Assembly (NCBI GenBank): GCA_934424575.1
Contig: CAKRXU010000004.1
Coordinates: 74,417-138,416, forward strand
From: an uncultured Blautia sp.
Lineage (GTDB): Bacteria; Bacillota; Clostridia; Lachnospirales; Lachnospiraceae
DNA length: 64,000 nucleotides
Reading direction: 5' to 3'
In this document: positions 17,703 to 25,930 of the stretch, piece after piece
Numbering within the stretch: the first letter of the stretch is position 1
Layout of the letters: each line of letters begins with the position of its first letter
Translations under genes and position numbers: made by a program
The notes under the pieces: model-generated
The model's database searches: none
Told to the model about the DNA's origin: nothing
The model's input: only the letters and a program-made list of their open reading frames with translations

Positions 17703-18949
17703 ACGAAACAAGAGATTTAATTATCGGAATTGATCTGAGAAATGACAGTTCTCAATTGTGTTACTATGACCGTAAAGCAGAAGAACCGCGTTCGCTTCCG
17801 GTAAAGGTTGGCAGCAGTCAGTATGAAGTGCCGACCTGCCTGTGCAGGAGACTGGAACAGAAGGATTACTGCATTGGCATTGAGGCAGAATATTTTGCAA
17901 GAGAAAAAGGTGGATTTCTTGTCGAGGATCTTTGTGGGATCTCCAAAAGCCGCAAAACAGTACAGGTGGCAGGGGAAGAGAAGCAGCCATGGGAAATTCT
18001 TGCATATTTTCTGGAAGGAATGCTCAAGCTTACCGGAGTGGCAGAAGTAAACAAAAATATCCGCTGTCTGACGGTGGCAATGGAATCTTTGGATGACATT
18101 CAGGTAGAAAATCTTCAGAAGGCAGGAAAACTTCTGGAGATTCCTGACAGTAGTTTTATCATCATGGATCATGAGGAAAGTTTCTATTATTATATCATGG
18201 GACAAAAGGCCGAAACCTGGAATCGGAGTGTAGGCTGGTATAATTTTGAAAAAAATCACGTGACTTTTCGAAAAATGGTCATGAATTCCAGTGCAAAACC
18301 AGTTCTGGTAAAACTGGAAGCACCGATAGAAACAGATCTGAATGATATGGATGATGAGCAGAGAGATGCGGATTTTTATACGTTTGCCAAGAATACGCTT
18401 GGAAATGAACTGTATTCCAGCATTCAGATCGATGGAGTTGGTTTTGACCAGGAATGGGCACAAAAATCAGTAAAGCTTCTCTGCTATCAGAAGAGAAAAG
18501 TATTCTATGGGAACAATCTTTTTGCAAGAGGTGCCTGTGCAGCCGGTGCAGAGCGATTCCTTACGCGAAAACTTAAAGACTATAGATATCTGGGCCGTTC
18601 CCTTGTCATGACAGATATAGGAATGGATATGCGTGTTATGGGAGCACAGGCGTATCATCCACTGATCGAAGCGGGAAAGAACTGGTATGAATGCAAGGCC
18701 GAATGTGAACTGATCCTGGATGGCACAGAGGAACTGGTATTTACTGCTTCCGCTATGGGCGAGAGTGAAAAAAAGCGGATCGGAATGCGGCTTCCGGGAC
18801 TTCCAAAGCGTCCGAACAAGACAACACGTCTGAAAGTAAAGCTTCAGTATATTTCACAGAAAGAATGTGAGATCACGGTAACAGATCTTGGATTCGGAGA
18901 AATGTTTCCGTCAAGTGGCAAAGAATGGAAAGAGATCACAAGATGGTAA
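17699..18949 (+). CDS. DUF5716 family protein, actin/Hsp70-like ATPase fold suspected
   Basis: 416 residues. The opening DLIIGIDLRNDSSQLCYYD looks like a phosphate-1 loop of the actin/Hsp70/sugar-kinase superfamily. LVMTDIGMDMRVMG near residue 300 sits where a second glycine/aspartate loop might be. The C-terminal ~110 residues resemble a beta-sandwich, as the Hsp70 substrate domain does (LVFTASAMGESEKKRIGMRL). This matches the family named DUF5716. It is the middle gene between a giant helical repeat protein and a TPR protein, so a chaperone-like or scaffold ATPase is a reasonable but untested idea. Overlap ATGA with the upstream gene. Confidence 0.8.
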   Translation: MNETRDLIIGIDLRNDSSQLCYYDRKAEEPRSLPVKVGSSQYEVPTCLCRRLEQKDYCIGIEAEYFAREKGGFLVEDLCGISKSRKTVQVAGEEKQPWEILAYFLEGMLKLTGVAEVNKNIRCLTVAMESLDDIQVENLQKAGKLLEIPDSSFIIMDHEESFYYYIMGQKAETWNRSVGWYNFEKNHVTFRKMVMNSSAKPVLVKLEAPIETDLNDMDDEQRDADFYTFAKNTLGNELYSSIQIDGVGFDQEWAQKSVKLLCYQKRKVFYGNNLFARGACAAGAERFLTRKLKDYRYLGRSLVMTDIGMDMRVMGAQAYHPLIEAGKNWYECKAECELILDGTEELVFTASAMGESEKKRIGMRLPGLPKRPNKTTRLKVKLQYISQKECEITVTDLGFGEMFPSSGKEWKEITRW

Positions 18950-18961
18950 AGGGGGAATAAC

Positions 18962-19744
18962 ATGAGCGGATATATTTTATGTCAGACACAAAAAGCAGAG
19001 ATTCCGTATTATATCGAGAATATCAGCACAAATGTTTATTCCCTGGAAGAACTTTGCTATTATTTTTATCATAATCTTTATCTTATAGACGAGAGTATTC
19101 TGAATGAACGTTTGTGCAGATGGTTTCAGGAGGAACTGAATCTTCCAAAATTAGCTGCAAAACTTCGTCCTCTGTTTATAAGAAATTTCAGCATTGAGGA
19201 ATTTCTGTATCCGGTATTTAAAGAAATTAACTATCTTACCTATGAAGAAATGAAAAGCCTGAATATACAGATCCAGAAACTGGCTGAAGAATCTCCACTT
19301 CTGAGAGCAAAATGTAAGGGCGATGCACTGGTGGAAAATGGCATGTATGTGCAGGCAATCCAGGTTTATCAGAAACTTCTGGAAGAAGATGGACTGGAAG
19401 AAGTGAGGGAAGGATTTACAGAGACTATTTATCATAATCTGGGCTGTGCTTACAGTTACCTGTTCCAGATGGAAAAAGCAGTCGATTGTTTCCGCAAAGC
19501 GTACGAAGGCAGCAGGAGCAAGGAGGCACTGGAGGCATATCTTCTGGCATTTGGTGTTACCAAAACACCGGAAGAATATCAGAATCTGGTAAGAAGACTT
19601 GATGTTGAGAAGGAAGTCTTACGGGAGATCAAGGCGAAACTTGCAGAATTCGGAAAGAAACCTGAAATTCCGACAGATTACGAAAATATAGACGAAATGA
19701 TTCAGAAACTCACCCGGGATTACCACAGAAGCACCGGTTCATGA
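18962..19744 (+). CDS. TPR-containing protein of the DUF5717/DUF5716 operon
   Basis: 260 residues. The first ~110 residues are a conserved-looking helical domain rich in Tyr and Leu. Residues ~115-195 contain two tetratricopeptide-like repeats (ALVENGMYVQAIQVYQKLL and NLGCAYSYLFQMEKAVDCF). The tail is helical and charged. TPRs are protein-binding surfaces and fit a complex with the two upstream products. It starts 12 bp after the DUF5716 stop, with AAAGGGGG upstream. No enzyme motif is visible. Confidence 0.72.
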   Translation: MSGYILCQTQKAEIPYYIENISTNVYSLEELCYYFYHNLYLIDESILNERLCRWFQEELNLPKLAAKLRPLFIRNFSIEEFLYPVFKEINYLTYEEMKSLNIQIQKLAEESPLLRAKCKGDALVENGMYVQAIQVYQKLLEEDGLEEVREGFTETIYHNLGCAYSYLFQMEKAVDCFRKAYEGSRSKEALEAYLLAFGVTKTPEEYQNLVRRLDVEKEVLREIKAKLAEFGKKPEIPTDYENIDEMIQKLTRDYHRSTGS

Positions 19745-19806
19745 GCCGATCAGCAGGCAATCGTCATTATTTTGTCAGATTAGTTCAGGAATTTGTCTAA
19801 ATATAC

Positions 19807-19835
19807 TGGACGAAACGAGAGGAATCTGGTAAACT
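19807..19835 (+). promoter_or_regulatory. Promoter of fba
   Basis: TGGACG and TAAACT with a 17-bp spacer. The promoter at 49707 is strikingly alike over its full length. A stem AAGTTGG / CCAACTT (19844-19868) follows in the leader. Confidence 0.5.
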
Positions 19836-19893
19836 AGACGTATAAGTTGGAAGTGGTAAGACCAACTTCCGATAAGATTAGGAGGAATTTATC

Positions 19894-20757
19894 ATGTTAG
19901 TAAACGCTTCAGAAATGTTGAAAAAAGCAAAAGCTGGTCACTATGCAGTAGGTCAGTTCAACATCAACAACCTTGAGTGGACAAAGGCAATCCTGCTTAC
20001 AGCACAGGAACTGAACTCACCAGTTATCCTTGGTGTATCCGAAGGTGCAGGTAAATACATGACAGGTTACAAGACAGTTGTTGGTATGGTTAAGGGAATG
20101 ATGGAAGAACTGAACATCACAGTTCCAGTTGCACTTCACCTGGATCACGGCAGCTACGAAGGATGCCTGAAATGTGTAGAGGCAGGCTTCACATCTATCA
20201 TGTTTGATGGTTCCCATTATCCGATCGAAGAGAACGTAGAAAAGACAAAAGAACTGGTTAAGATCGTTGCTGAGCATGGAATGTCTCTGGAAGCAGAGGT
20301 TGGTTCCATCGGTGGAGAAGAAGACGGTGTTGTAGGAATGGGCGAATGCGCAGATCCTAAGGAATGCAAGATGGTTGCAGACCTTGGTATCGACTTCCTT
20401 GCAGCAGGTATCGGTAACATCCACGGTAAATACCCAGAGAACTGGCAGGGACTTAGCTTCGAAACTCTGGATGCTATCCAGCAGCTGACAGGTGATATGC
20501 CGCTCGTACTTCACGGTGGTACAGGAATCCCGGCAGATATGATCAAGAAAGCAATCGACCTTGGCGTATCCAAGATCAACGTTAACACAGAGTGCCAGCT
20601 TTCTTTCGCAGCAGCTACACGTAAATACATCGAAGAAGGCAAGGATCTGCAGGGCAAAGGATTTGACCCACGTAAACTTCTTGCTCCTGGAACAGAAGCA
20701 ATCAAAGCAACTGTTAAAGAAAAAATGGAACTGTTCGGTTCTGTTGGAAAAGCCTGA
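19894..20757 (+). CDS. fba: Class II fructose-bisphosphate aldolase
   Basis: 287 residues. Zinc-ligand and catalytic motifs of class II aldolases are visible: VALHLDHGSYEGCLKCVEAG near residue 80, the glutamate in SLEAEVGSIGGEEDG near 133, IGNIHGKYP near 178 and VLHGGTGIP near 208. It cleaves fructose 1,6-bisphosphate to two triose phosphates in glycolysis. It is a single-gene unit with its own promoter and a strong terminator, and a consensus AGGAGG site suggests high expression. Lachnospiraceae usually carry this short class II form. Confidence 0.95.
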   Translation: MLVNASEMLKKAKAGHYAVGQFNINNLEWTKAILLTAQELNSPVILGVSEGAGKYMTGYKTVVGMVKGMMEELNITVPVALHLDHGSYEGCLKCVEAGFTSIMFDGSHYPIEENVEKTKELVKIVAEHGMSLEAEVGSIGGEEDGVVGMGECADPKECKMVADLGIDFLAAGIGNIHGKYPENWQGLSFETLDAIQQLTGDMPLVLHGGTGIPADMIKKAIDLGVSKINVNTECQLSFAAATRKYIEEGKDLQGKGFDPRKLLAPGTEAIKATVKEKMELFGSVGKA

Positions 20758-20790
20758 GAAGTATTCAGCTTAAACAGTAAATAATGAGAG

Positions 20791-20831
20791 CCCCGGAGAG
20801 GATTCCTTTGGAATCTTTTCCGGGGTTTTTT
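20791..20831 (+). terminator. Intrinsic terminator of fba
   Basis: CCCCGGAGAGGATTCC pairs with GGAATCTTTTCCGGGG around a TTT loop, followed by a six-base T run. Confidence 0.95.
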
Positions 20832-20884
20832 CTATAGCATCCGTAGGTGTTGCGGGATAAGCTGCTTCGTGGTAAGATGGCTCT

Positions 20885-21649
20885 ATGACAAAAAAACAAG
20901 ATATTATCATTATGGACTTTTCAGGAATCTACAGACAGCAGCAGTTCTGGCAGGACGGAGAAATACAGAAAAACATCTCCTGGGTGGAGGTACAGGAGCT
21001 TCCGGGAAGCAACTGCTACTGCGATGAAGATGCAATGGACATTTTACGACAAAAACTGGAAAAATTTGAGACAGATGGGATTCACTTTATTGATTCCGGC
21101 AATTACCACTATATGAGCCGTATCTGGCTGGAGAAACTGTGCGTGCCATTTCGGTTGGTCGTTTTTGACAACCATACGGATATGCAGCCGCCGGCGTTTG
21201 GAGGGCTGCTCTCCTGCGGCGGATGGGTGGCGGCGTCCCTTGAGGAACTTCCGCTTCTTAAAGAAGTGGTGCTGGTCGGACCAGATCAGGAGGCTTTTGA
21301 CCAGACAGATACGGTACTTCAGGAAAAAGTACGGTTTTTGTCGAGAGAGAGACTGCGTGAGATGACAATGGAAGAGAAAGTTTTGTTTTTTGAGGAACTG
21401 TCTGTGGATCTTCCAGTTTATCTATCGGTTGATAAGGATGTTCTCTGCGCTGAGGATGCTTCGACAACATGGAGTCAGGGAGATATGACACTGGAAGAAT
21501 TAGGGCAGTTTGTGGCAATTCTTCTGGAAAAGCAGGACATTCTGGGAATGGATGTCTGCGGAGAATGTGATCCGGATGCCTGTGAAGGTGATCATCTGAA
21601 CGATCTGGCGAACCGGGAACTTTTGGAAATATGGGGAAAGGAGCGATAG
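20885..21649 (+). CDS. Arginase/agmatinase/formiminoglutamase-fold protein
   Basis: 254 residues with the ureohydrolase metal-ligand pattern intact: a histidine in FIDSGNYHYMS, Asp-His-Asp in VVFDNHTDMQ, and the two aspartates in YLSVDKDVLC. The family hydrolyses guanidino groups using a binuclear manganese centre. The surrounding residues are unlike textbook arginases: the DP after the last motif is absent and the SCGGWVAASL stretch is unusual. The substrate is therefore open. It lies four bases ahead of lgt and is probably co-transcribed with it. Confidence 0.75.
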   Translation: MTKKQDIIIMDFSGIYRQQQFWQDGEIQKNISWVEVQELPGSNCYCDEDAMDILRQKLEKFETDGIHFIDSGNYHYMSRIWLEKLCVPFRLVVFDNHTDMQPPAFGGLLSCGGWVAASLEELPLLKEVVLVGPDQEAFDQTDTVLQEKVRFLSRERLREMTMEEKVLFFEELSVDLPVYLSVDKDVLCAEDASTTWSQGDMTLEELGQFVAILLEKQDILGMDVCGECDPDACEGDHLNDLANRELLEIWGKER

Positions 21650-21653
21650 ATTT

Positions 21654-22412
21654 ATGAAAAATGAACTCCTGACGATAGGACCTTTGACGGTCTATGGATA
21701 CGGCGCAATGATCGCGCTCGGCGTGATCGCGGCCTGGATCGTGACAGAATTCCGGGCAAAAAAGCTCCGACTCAGCAGTGACCATGTATTCGCCCTTGTC
21801 CTCTGGGGGCTTCTGGGCGGTCTGCTCTGTGCGAAACTTCTGTACTGGATCACAGAATGGAAATCCATCATGGCAGATCCGGGATTTATTCTGGACACAT
21901 TGTCAGATGGATTTGTAGTCTATGGCGGGATTCTTGGAGGAATCCTCACAGGCTGGATTTACTGCAAGAGTAAAAAAGTCAATTTCTGGAAATATTTTGA
22001 CCTCGTGATGCCGTCTGTTGCGCTGGCACAGGGATTTGGACGGATCGGCTGTCTGCTTGCAGGCTGCTGTTATGGAAAAGAAACGGACAGTATCTTTGCA
22101 ATCACTTTTCATGAGTCAGAGTTTGCACCGAATGATGTGCCCCTGATTCCGACAGAGATTTATTCCAGTGTGCTGGATTTTGCACATTTTGCGCTGCTTT
22201 TGTTTCTTGCCAGCCGTAAGAAGAAGGACGGACAGGTGGCGGCGTGTTATCTGATCTTTTACAGCATCGGAAGGTTTATACTGGAATTTTTCCGCGGGGA
22301 TCTGCTCCGTGGAAGCGTGGGCGTGCTGTCGACTTCTCAGTTTATCAGTCTGTTTACCGGGGCGGCGGGAATTATCATATTGATCCTCCGAAGCAAGAAA
22401 AGCAATGCCTGA
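21654..22412 (+). CDS. lgt: Prolipoprotein diacylglyceryl transferase
   Basis: A 252-residue membrane protein with about seven hydrophobic segments. The signature GFGRIGCLLAGCCYG at about residues 123-137 contains the essential arginine of Lgt. The C-terminal RFILEFFRGD is also typical. The enzyme moves a diacylglyceryl group from phosphatidylglycerol to the lipobox cysteine of preprolipoproteins. It begins four bases after the arginase-like gene, with AAAGGAG before the ATG. Several lipoproteins it would modify are encoded in this window (3299, 58026). Confidence 0.92.
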   Translation: MKNELLTIGPLTVYGYGAMIALGVIAAWIVTEFRAKKLRLSSDHVFALVLWGLLGGLLCAKLLYWITEWKSIMADPGFILDTLSDGFVVYGGILGGILTGWIYCKSKKVNFWKYFDLVMPSVALAQGFGRIGCLLAGCCYGKETDSIFAITFHESEFAPNDVPLIPTEIYSSVLDFAHFALLLFLASRKKKDGQVAACYLIFYSIGRFILEFFRGDLLRGSVGVLSTSQFISLFTGAAGIIILILRSKKSNA

Positions 22413-22538
22413 GCAGACTGGACTTACAGGTGGAAATTGGATTCAGATTTGAGGAAAACGTAGATATGGAAATAACAGGAATAAAGAGGTTGATGTCTGC
22501 ATAGCCTGTACAGAAATATGTGCAGGAGACCGATGACT

Positions 22539-24245
22539 ATGCGCATACAGGAAGGCATTATCGTGCCGGCACAGGATCAGCAGTATCAGAACTTTATCGT
22601 CCGATATAATCAGAATCTTCATGGAGATTTTGATTACCAGTCCGATGATACGTTTCAGATCGTGAATGACCTGTTCGGGATTCTTTATGTCCCAGAGCAG
22701 AATGTTCCGGCACTGGAATTTAACAGTTATTCTTATTCTTCTATTCCCAAATGTTACACTTATATGGATCTTGGAGCGCTGAGTGCATCTGGCGTGCTCA
22801 GGCTTCACGACCATCCATATCTCAGATTAAAAGGAGCCGGAACACTGGTGGCGGTCATTGATTCAGGGATCGACTATCAGCATCCGGCTTTTCGTAATGG
22901 TGACCAGAGCAAGATCCTGAGTATCTGGGACCAGTCCCTTCCGGGAGGGCGTTCCGGCCGGATCCCATATGGAAGAGAATTTACCAGAGCGCAGATCAAC
23001 GAGGCACTTGCTGCCGAAAATCCGCTGGAGATCGTGCCCTTAATCGACAGAAACGGACACGGAACCAGGCTCGCTGCGACAGCAGCAGGAAATCGGATCC
23101 CGGAAGAAAATTTTTCCGGGGCGGCACCGGAAGCAGAGCTGGTGATCGTCAAGCTTAAGCCTGCCAAAAAATATCTGCGGGATTTTTACCTTTTTCCACG
23201 GGAAGCGGAGGTTTTTCAGGAAGATGATATCATGCTGGCGATTGCTTATGTGTTACAGTGCGCGGTAGAAAATCAGATGCCGCTTTCTATCTGCATAGGG
23301 CTTGGGACGAATATGGGGGCGCACCGCGGAGACGGACCTTTGAGTGAGTTTATCAACAGCACGGCAAGTTTCAGCCAGAACTCCATTTCGATCGCGGCGG
23401 GAAATGAAGGAACAGCCAGACATCATTATTTAAGTGGGGCGGATCGGCAGGAAAAAACAGATACGGTAGAACTCAAAGTAGGAGAGCAGGAGAGTACCAG
23501 AGGATTTTCGATGGAATTCTGGGGTGACTCTCCTAATTTTTATAATATCGTGATCCAGTCACCGACAGGTGAGAGACTTCCGGTGAGCACCGCCCTCAAA
23601 TATGGAACCCAGGAACTTTCGTTTGTATTTGTGGAAACGAGGATCCTGGTCAACTACATACCGATCGAGCGAAGGACGGGAAAAACACTGGTTTTTTTCC
23701 GTTTTCTGCATCCGGCACCGGGGATCTGGAAACTTCTGGTGGAGGAACGGGTGCCAGCCAATGGAGGATTTCATATCTGGCTTCCGACGAGGGGACTGAT
23801 CTCCGATGAGACCTATTTCCTGGAATCCTCTCCGGAATTCACGATCACTTCCCCCGGAGATGCCCGTGACGGAATGACAGTAACCGCATACCAGTACCGC
23901 GACAACAGTCTTTATGTCCAGGCAAGCCGCGGCTACAACACTGAAAATGTCGTAAAACCAGACTTCGCAGCCCCGGGTGTCGGAATCCTGACTGCCTCGA
24001 TCGGAGCCGGCCGGACCTTCGAACAGGCAACAGGAACCAGCCTTGCAGCCGCCCAGACCGCCGGGATCGCCGCCCTACTGTTCGAATGGGCCCTGATCCG
24101 CGGCAACGAACCCTACTTCACCGGCAACAGCGTCAAAAACTACTTAAGCCGCGGCGCAGTCCGTGACGATATAATACAGTACCCAAATCCGAACTGGGGG
24201 TATGGACGTGTGAATCTGTATCATACGTTTGAACTTTTGACGTAA
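22539..24245 (+). CDS. S8 family subtilisin-like protease, Csp (spore germination) type
   Basis: About 569 residues with a complete catalytic triad. The aspartate is in VAVIDSGIDYQHP, the histidine in DRNGHGTRLAATAAG, and the serine in TGTSLAAAQTAGIAAL near the C terminus, with the oxyanion region SIAAGNEGT. Between these lies a large inserted beta domain, as in clostridial Csp proteases that process the cortex hydrolase SleC at germination. There is no signal peptide, which fits a mother-cell-made spore protein. Of the clustered starts at 22518, 22533 and 22539, the last gives a ten-base spacing from AGGAG, in line with neighbouring genes. The germination role is inferred from family resemblance. 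Confidence 0.85.
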   Translation: MRIQEGIIVPAQDQQYQNFIVRYNQNLHGDFDYQSDDTFQIVNDLFGILYVPEQNVPALEFNSYSYSSIPKCYTYMDLGALSASGVLRLHDHPYLRLKGAGTLVAVIDSGIDYQHPAFRNGDQSKILSIWDQSLPGGRSGRIPYGREFTRAQINEALAAENPLEIVPLIDRNGHGTRLAATAAGNRIPEENFSGAAPEAELVIVKLKPAKKYLRDFYLFPREAEVFQEDDIMLAIAYVLQCAVENQMPLSICIGLGTNMGAHRGDGPLSEFINSTASFSQNSISIAAGNEGTARHHYLSGADRQEKTDTVELKVGEQESTRGFSMEFWGDSPNFYNIVIQSPTGERLPVSTALKYGTQELSFVFVETRILVNYIPIERRTGKTLVFFRFLHPAPGIWKLLVEERVPANGGFHIWLPTRGLISDETYFLESSPEFTITSPGDARDGMTVTAYQYRDNSLYVQASRGYNTENVVKPDFAAPGVGILTASIGAGRTFEQATGTSLAAAQTAGIAALLFEWALIRGNEPYFTGNSVKNYLSRGAVRDDIIQYPNPNWGYGRVNLYHTFELLT

Positions 24246-24283
24246 AATCTTGTTGAATATACAAAAAAATTTAGTGAATCTAA

Positions 24284-24312
24284 TTGTTTTTTTGATAATA
24301 ATTTGCTATAAT
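24284..24312 (+). promoter_or_regulatory. Promoter of the NCS2 permease gene
   Basis: TTGTTT and TATAAT with a 17-bp spacer and an extended TGC before the -10. A leader of about 120 bases follows (24319-24439) that is richer in G and C than the promoter region; I could not match it to a known riboswitch class. Confidence 0.7.
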
Positions 24313-24439
24313 ATATGCACAATGACGATTATTCGGAGCGGTTAGGACGGATGATCTCAAAAACAAATGATTCCGGCGCACAAAAGGGCAGACAATTGAA
24401 ACAGGGGAGAGGCGGTCGGAACGGAAACAGGAGGAAAAA

Positions 24440-25837
24440 ATGAAACGAGGAAGTATTTTTGAACTGAATGGCGTCCCGAAATTCCAGGAAGCCATTCCGC
24501 TGGCCCTGCAGCATGTAGTTGCCATGATCGTGGGATGCGTTACCCCGGCGATCATCGTAGCCGGAGCAGTAGGAGGAGGTGGCTTAAGCGACAAGGATCG
24601 AGTTATTCTGATCCAGGCATCACTGGTCATCTCAGCACTGTCAACCCTGATCCAGTTATTCCCGATCGGCAAGAAAGGCGGTTTTACCTTAGGATCCGGA
24701 CTCCCGATGATCATGGGTGTCAGCTTTGCCTACGTTCCAAGTATGCAGGCGATCGCAGAAGGTTATGGGATCTCGACGATCCTGGGCGCACAGATCGTCG
24801 GCGGTGTCGTAGCATTTATCATGGGTATTCTGGTCAAAAAGATCAGAGTTTTCTTCCCGCCGCTGATCACAGGTACCGTTGTATTCACCATTGGTCTGTC
24901 CCTGTACCCGACAGCGATCAACTATATGGCAGGCGGCACAAGCAATCCGGATTATGGCTCCTGGCAGAACTGGCTGGTAGCATTCATCACACTGGCAGTT
25001 GTAACTGCCCTGAACCATTTTGGCAAAGGAATCCTGAAACTGGCGTCTATTCTGATCGGTATCATTGTTGGTTACGTGGTATCCATTCCATTTGGCATGG
25101 TAAATCTCTCAAGTGTAGGCCAGGCCAAGATGTTCCAGCTTCCGCAGTTCATGCACTTTGGCATCCACTTTGAGATATCAGCCTGTGTTGCCATCGGACT
25201 TCTGTTCGCGATCAACTCCGTACAGGCGATCGGAGACTACTCCGCAACAACTATCGGAGCAATGGATCGTGTACCGGAAGACAGAGAACTCCAGAACGGT
25301 ATCATGGCATATGGTATCAGCAACGTGATCGGCGCATTGTTCGGCGGACTTCCGACAGCAACCTACAGCCAGAACGTAGGTATCGTTACAACCACCAAGG
25401 TTATCAACCGCTGCGTTCTTGGTCTTGCAGCGGTCATCCTCGGTGTTGCAGGTATCGTGCCGAAATTCTCCGCACTTCTGACAACCATTCCGCAGTGCGT
25501 TCTCGGTGGTGCGACCGTATCCGTATTTGCTTCCATCGCAATGACCGGTATGAAACTCGTAGCTTCTGCAGAGATGGATTACAGAAACTCTTCCATCGTA
25601 GGTCTTGCAGCAGCAATCGGTGTTGGTGTTTCTCAGGCATCAGCAGCACTTGCAAGCTTTCCGGACTGGGTAACCACGATTTTTGGTAAATCCCCTGTAG
25701 TTCTGGCAACACTGATCGCAGTAGTGCTGAACGTCATCCTTCCGAAGAGCCGCGTAGAGCGAAAAGAAGAAGAAAAACTCAAAGAAGAAGTAAAAGAAAA
25801 GATCAAACAGGATCACGAAGAGTTTGATCAGCAGTAA
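24440..25837 (+). CDS. Nucleobase:cation symporter-2 (uracil/xanthine permease family)
   Basis: 465 residues with roughly 12-14 membrane segments. NCS2 signatures are present: LALQHVVAMIVG near residue 20 and the motif YSQNVGIVTTT near residue 311. The segment SVQAIGDYSAT near 258 supplies the usual glutamate/aspartate-region helix. Xanthine or other purine uptake driven by protons or sodium is more likely than uracil from the QNVGI context, but specificity is not certain. The C-terminal 30 residues are highly charged. It is monocistronic, with its own promoter, a strong AGGAGG site and a terminator shared with pfp. Confidence 0.92.
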   Translation: MKRGSIFELNGVPKFQEAIPLALQHVVAMIVGCVTPAIIVAGAVGGGGLSDKDRVILIQASLVISALSTLIQLFPIGKKGGFTLGSGLPMIMGVSFAYVPSMQAIAEGYGISTILGAQIVGGVVAFIMGILVKKIRVFFPPLITGTVVFTIGLSLYPTAINYMAGGTSNPDYGSWQNWLVAFITLAVVTALNHFGKGILKLASILIGIIVGYVVSIPFGMVNLSSVGQAKMFQLPQFMHFGIHFEISACVAIGLLFAINSVQAIGDYSATTIGAMDRVPEDRELQNGIMAYGISNVIGALFGGLPTATYSQNVGIVTTTKVINRCVLGLAAVILGVAGIVPKFSALLTTIPQCVLGGATVSVFASIAMTGMKLVASAEMDYRNSSIVGLAAAIGVGVSQASAALASFPDWVTTIFGKSPVVLATLIAVVLNVILPKSRVERKEEEKLKEEVKEKIKQDHEEFDQQ

Positions 25838-25851
25838 AAACTGAATACATA

Positions 25852-25918
25852 AAAAGAGCCCTTTCTCATCGGGAACCACTTCGAGCAGCCACAGTGATGG
25901 GAAAGGGATCTTTTTTAT
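25852..25918. terminator. Terminator between the NCS2 gene and pfp
   Basis: Arms AAAAGAGCCCTTTCTCATC and GATGGGAAAGGGATCTTTT form a near-complete stem followed by Ts on the plus strand; the A-rich start also serves the minus strand. Confidence 0.85.
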
Positions 25919-25930
25919 TTACGGAAAAAA

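Noticed and set aside
24319..24439. Purine or guanidine riboswitch ahead of the NCS2 permease
   Set aside because: I could not find the conserved cores of these classes. Reported only as an unassigned leader.
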